Origin: Muriicola sp041358175
GTDB lineage: Bacteria; Bacteroidota; Bacteroidia; Flavobacteriales; Flavobacteriaceae
Length of the DNA stretch: 64,000 nucleotides
Assembly: GCF_041358175.1 (NCBI RefSeq)
Contig: NZ_JBGKBE010000003.1
Span: forward strand, 124,001 to 188,000
Reading direction: 5' to 3'
The notes beneath the pieces are model-generated. The model worked only from the letters and a program-made list of their open reading frames with translations, searched no databases and was not told where the DNA came from. Shown here in pieces: positions 61,133 through 64,000 of this stretch. Position 1 is the first letter of the stretch. The number at the start of each line of letters is the position of its first letter. The position numbers and the translations under genes were made by a program.

Positions 61133-63589
61133 TTAATCCAACATAAATAAGGCGTTGACAAAAAAGAGTTTGCCATTTTCCCAGAACCCCCTGAACAAAG
61201 GATTGTCGACCATATAGACTACTTGACCACGTCCGTTGTTTTCTACGCCAAATACAAGGGTGTTTGCAATCATTTTTTGCGCTTCGCTTCCTGCGAAACC
61301 AGACATTGGTCGGGTATTCTCTTCCAGATAAGAAACAGTCCCGTATTTCAGATATTCATAACGTGCATTGCCAAGTTTCAGACTGTAGTAAGTATCTCCG
61401 TATCCGAAGGCCAGCGGATGTGTTGGGTCTACCTTTGTTTTGAATATGGCCCCGGTGATCTGATGCTTCATACGTTCGCGTTGCATATCCTCGTATAATC
61501 CGGGTTCTTCCTCATTATCGCTCTCCTCCTTTGAATTCTCCCTGGCTTTAATCCCGAATCCTTCTTTCCCTTCCAACGTGGTTATAGCATCGGCCATGGC
61601 GATCAATCGGCCCCCGCTTTCAACCCAACTTTTAATCTTGGACAATACGCCATCATCCAGAAAGCTACGGTAACCCCGTCCATTTGGAAGGACTAGTACG
61701 TCGTATTCTGAAAGATCCACCCTTCTGAAATAATCTGCATCAAGTACCGTCAGCGGATAATTGAGTTGTTGTTCAAAGAAATGCCACACTTCTCCGAAAC
61801 TCAGAGATGAGGTGGGTTCCCCTGATAGGACCGCTATTTTTGCCGGATTTATCATCTTAACCTCACTGGAACCAAAGTCTTTTCCCTTGTCTACAAAACC
61901 GGTTGAAACAGCAGTGACCTCCTTTTGTGGGAATTCGCTTATGATTTCGAAAAATCGATTTATACTTGTGCTATCAGGGTTATCAGCCCTTGTAATAATA
62001 AGGCTGCCCCTATTAAAAGTATTCCCCTCCAGGGTGAAAGGTAAGTGGGATGTTCTCACCTTTATACCGGCATTGAGAAGTTGAGCCAGAAAACGCGCAT
62101 CTTCCATACTATTCCAATCGGTAACATAGGCATAGGAATCTGCAGCTGGCTTTGGATAGCTCTGCATATTTTGTAGTGGGACCGACTTTACAATGCTATT
62201 CGATGCGATGGCATCCAGTCCGTAGGCATAAGGCAAAGACCAGGCCGTAATATCATAGGTAAGGGAATCACTTAATGCAGCGTCTGGCTCGAACAATACT
62301 TTCACCATGGTGCCCTTGGCCTGATTCGTTGATACTACCAGGCTGTTGGAATTCATTTGTAAGCTCCCGCTTTTACCCGACTTATAATCGAAGCCTTTGA
62401 CCTGTCCGTTGGTCCCTCTGCCATATTCGATTTTATGCTGTTCCAATAAGCTGGCCAGTGCATTGATATGGTCAGAATTGCCATTGAGTACATAGCTATT
62501 GTACTTAAAATTCTTGGGTTGATAAAATTTTCTGAACTCCTCGTTAAGACTTGTTGTATTCTGAGAAGCTACCTCAATAGTTGATAAACCTGTAGTATGA
62601 TGATGGGCTATTCTGTCTTTTAGTGTTAGGGTGTCTCCTATACTGGTTTTTACTCCCAGACCGGCACGTCCGCTGCCGCCCTGTTCATAAGTCATCCCTA
62701 TGGCCCCGTTATAGGTAGGATAAGTATCGCCATAACTGGGATAGAAGAGATCAAAGCGCTCCTTGGTAAAATAGAACCAGCCATTTGCATCAAAATACTT
62801 TGCATGATTTCTGCCAAGAGTCTCCTGGAAGGACCGTTGGAAGGGGGTAACCACTTCGTGATAAGGCTCGGCCGAAGGGGCAAAAAAGTAGGGATTATCA
62901 ACACCTTGCTCGTGGAAATCCACGTGTACGTGAGGTAGCCACTGATTGTACATTACTAGTCGTTGCCGACTCTCCACCTGGGTTAGCCACGCCCAATCCC
63001 GATTGAGATCGAACATATAGTGATTGGCGCGCCCGCTTAACCAGCCCTCATGGTGCTCTTTGCTATCAGGGTTTACCTGGTAGGGGGTATTCTTAAATGA
63101 ATTGTAGAAGTTAACATAACGATCGCGACCATCGGGGTTTATACAAGGATCGATGATGACAACGGTGTTTTCCAGATATTCCTTTTTAGTGGTCAGCAAC
63201 TCATAGATGGTCTGCATTGATGCTTCTGTACTTACGCTTTCATTCCCGTGTACGTTGTAACTCAGCCAGACGATGGCTTTGGAAGCATTTCCTCCGCCTG
63301 TAGTGCTTTGAAGATGCTCTTGTCTGATAGTCTCGAGATTCTCCATGTTTTCCGGCGATGATACGTAAGCCAATAACAGGGGCCGTCTCTCATTAGTTTT
63401 GCCATAAGGTATCAGTTGAACGCGGTCAGCTGCTGAAGTCGCCAGGTATTTGTAATAATCAACCACCTGATGGTGCCTGGAGAACTGAGTTCCCAGTTCG
63501 TAACCGAGGAATTCTGAAGGGGATTGAATATTCTGAGAAAAAGTAAATAACGGAAGTATAAAAAGAAAAGAAAGAATCTGTTTTTTCAT
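61133..63589 (-). CDS. M14 family metallopeptidase, secreted
   Basis: This 818-residue protein starts MKKQILSFLFILPLFTFSQ (signal peptide). Zinc ligands are in YNVHGNESVSTEA (HxxE) and DFHEQGVDNPYFF. The substrate-site stretch is DPCINPDGRDRYVNF and the catalytic glutamate is in GMTYEQGGSGRAG. The C-terminal half is a GATase1-like domain (KIAVLSGEPTSS, YDVLVLPNGRGYRS). It is a clear paralogue of the protein at 20235-22760. The longest frame starts at 63616, but a -7 box overlaps that codon, so the ATG at 63589 is used. Confidence 0.92.
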   Translation of the reverse strand: MKKQILSFLFILPLFTFSQNIQSPSEFLGYELGTQFSRHHQVVDYYKYLATSAADRVQLIPYGKTNERRPLLLAYVSSPENMENLETIRQEHLQSTTGGGNASKAIVWLSYNVHGNESVSTEASMQTIYELLTTKKEYLENTVVIIDPCINPDGRDRYVNFYNSFKNTPYQVNPDSKEHHEGWLSGRANHYMFDLNRDWAWLTQVESRQRLVMYNQWLPHVHVDFHEQGVDNPYFFAPSAEPYHEVVTPFQRSFQETLGRNHAKYFDANGWFYFTKERFDLFYPSYGDTYPTYNGAIGMTYEQGGSGRAGLGVKTSIGDTLTLKDRIAHHHTTGLSTIEVASQNTTSLNEEFRKFYQPKNFKYNSYVLNGNSDHINALASLLEQHKIEYGRGTNGQVKGFDYKSGKSGSLQMNSNSLVVSTNQAKGTMVKVLFEPDAALSDSLTYDITAWSLPYAYGLDAIASNSIVKSVPLQNMQSYPKPAADSYAYVTDWNSMEDARFLAQLLNAGIKVRTSHLPFTLEGNTFNRGSLIITRADNPDSTSINRFFEIISEFPQKEVTAVSTGFVDKGKDFGSSEVKMINPAKIAVLSGEPTSSLSFGEVWHFFEQQLNYPLTVLDADYFRRVDLSEYDVLVLPNGRGYRSFLDDGVLSKIKSWVESGGRLIAMADAITTLEGKEGFGIKARENSKEESDNEEEPGLYEDMQRERMKHQITGAIFKTKVDPTHPLAFGYGDTYYSLKLGNARYEYLKYGTVSYLEENTRPMSGFAGSEAQKMIANTLVFGVENNGRGQVVYMVDNPLFRGFWENGKLFFVNALFMLD

Positions 63590-63613
63590 AGGAAATATAT
63601 GAGATGCGAATCT

Positions 63614-63621
63614 CAAATCTA
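63614..63621 (-). promoter_or_regulatory. -7 box (TAGATTTG) before the second M14 peptidase gene
   Basis: On the minus strand TAGATTTG matches TAnnTTTG and overlaps the in-frame ATG at 63616. A start at 63589 leaves a leader of about 20 bases. A clear -33 TTG is not visible at 17-23 bases. Confidence 0.55.
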
Positions 63622-63758
63622 AGGATTTAAATCGAATTGATCATTTGAAATCTACTTCGAATTACCAGCCAGGATACGGGCACTAAACATAGAGGAAAAG
63701 GCATGTTTTATTCCATCAAACGTGAACTACATTGAATTTGAAACAACTTAACGTATTT

Positions 63759-63792
63759 TTGGGATATGAGAATCGCCAGAACCTTATCTTTG
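63759..63792 (+). promoter_or_regulatory. Promoter of bshC
   Basis: TTG (63759-63761), a 23-base spacer and TATCTTTG (63785-63792) fit the consensus, although the spacer is at the upper limit. Another TAnnTTTG (TATTTTTG) overlaps the TTG at 63754-63761. The -7 box lies 20 bases before the ATG at 63813. Confidence 0.6.
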
Positions 63793-63812
63793 AAAAGCAG
63801 TAACAAACCAAT

Positions 63813-64000
63813 ATGCAGTTAGAAGGAATCCCATTCCGAAAAACCGGGTATTTTTCAGATCTTATCAATGACTACCTGGATGAGTCTGACTCATTAAAGC
63901 CGTTCTACGCCAGATTCCCAAACATAGAGTCCTTTAAGTCACAACTAGAGGAAAAAAAACAGTCATTTACAGAAAAGCAACGGACAGTCCTGGTAAAGGC
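63813..64000 (+). CDS. bshC: Bacillithiol biosynthesis cysteine-adding enzyme BshC (start only)
   Basis: Only about 62 residues are visible before the window ends. They read MQLEGIPFRKTGYFSDLIND and then YLDESDSLKPFYARFPNIES, matching the flavobacterial BshC N-terminus. BshC adds cysteine to GlcN-malate to finish bacillithiol, the low-molecular-weight thiol of this group. A DinB-type protein near 17.4 kb belongs to a superfamily that includes bacillithiol transferases. The rest of bshC lies outside the window. Confidence 0.85.
   Translation, partial: MQLEGIPFRKTGYFSDLINDYLDESDSLKPFYARFPNIESFKSQLEEKKQSFTEKQRTVLVK

Noticed and set aside
1..64000. CRISPR arrays, insertion sequences, tRNA or rRNA genes, prophage
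   Set aside because: I looked for direct repeats with spacers, transposases and cloverleaf folds by eye and saw none; short or degenerate elements could still be missed.

Overview
The window looks like a piece of chromosome from a marine-type member of the Flavobacteriaceae (phylum Bacteroidota). The evidence is of several kinds. Many start sites are preceded by the Bacteroidota promoter pattern TTG-N19/20-TAnnTTTG. There are two TonB-dependent receptors with carboxypeptidase-like N-terminal domains, one paired with a DUF4249 lipoprotein. The window also has flavobacterial small-protein families (DUF6095, DUF2795, DUF3667, DUF4105, CCC-motif proteins), a monomeric NADP isocitrate dehydrogenase, a long SecA and a bshC (bacillithiol) start. 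The genus cannot be named from sequence reading alone. Gene density is high, and I see no tRNA, rRNA, insertion sequence, prophage or CRISPR array.

Bases 1-9.7 kb hold core housekeeping: the end of an LptF/G permease, accA, dnaB with DnaA-box-like repeats in front, a conserved protein often mislabelled asparagine synthetase B, a HAD phosphatase, a YjbQ protein, and the thrS-infC-rpmI-rplT translation operon, whose infC appears to start with ATA. From 9.7 to 24 kb lie a TonB receptor/DUF4249 pair, icd, a 710-base intergenic region with a probable small frameshifted secreted gene that has its own promoter and terminator, a CarboxypepD_reg protein with a DinB protein, an amidohydrolase/M14 peptidase pair and a histidine kinase.

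From 24 to 42 kb are secA, an adenosyltransferase/ABC-F/DUF4105 operon containing a 46-residue membrane protein and a shortened methyltransferase relative, pssA, lptB, tatC, kdsD, recQ, three small cysteine-containing membrane proteins, a Smr protein and a cysteine desulfurase. From 42 to 50 kb an M23 peptidase/TonB receptor/secreted protein operon is followed by a coiled-coil gene, zapA, a probable 6S RNA and rny. From 50 to 64 kb are a vanadium haloperoxidase, an MFS transporter, a fasciclin protein, a VIT1-like transporter, two cation/proton antiporters flanking cbpM-cbpA, an AlkD-type repair protein with a palindrome over its promoter, a second M14 peptidase and the start of bshC.

Genes were called from protein family recognition, and start sites were corrected where a promoter box overlaps the longest frame. 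The most unusual items are the frameshifted secreted ORF near 15.7 kb, the ATA start of infC, the 6S RNA candidate after zapA, the palindrome over the alkD promoter, the DnaA-like repeats before dnaB and the eroded methyltransferase near 29 kb. I found no clear defence or mobile system, and no multi-gene system that I would call wholly new.
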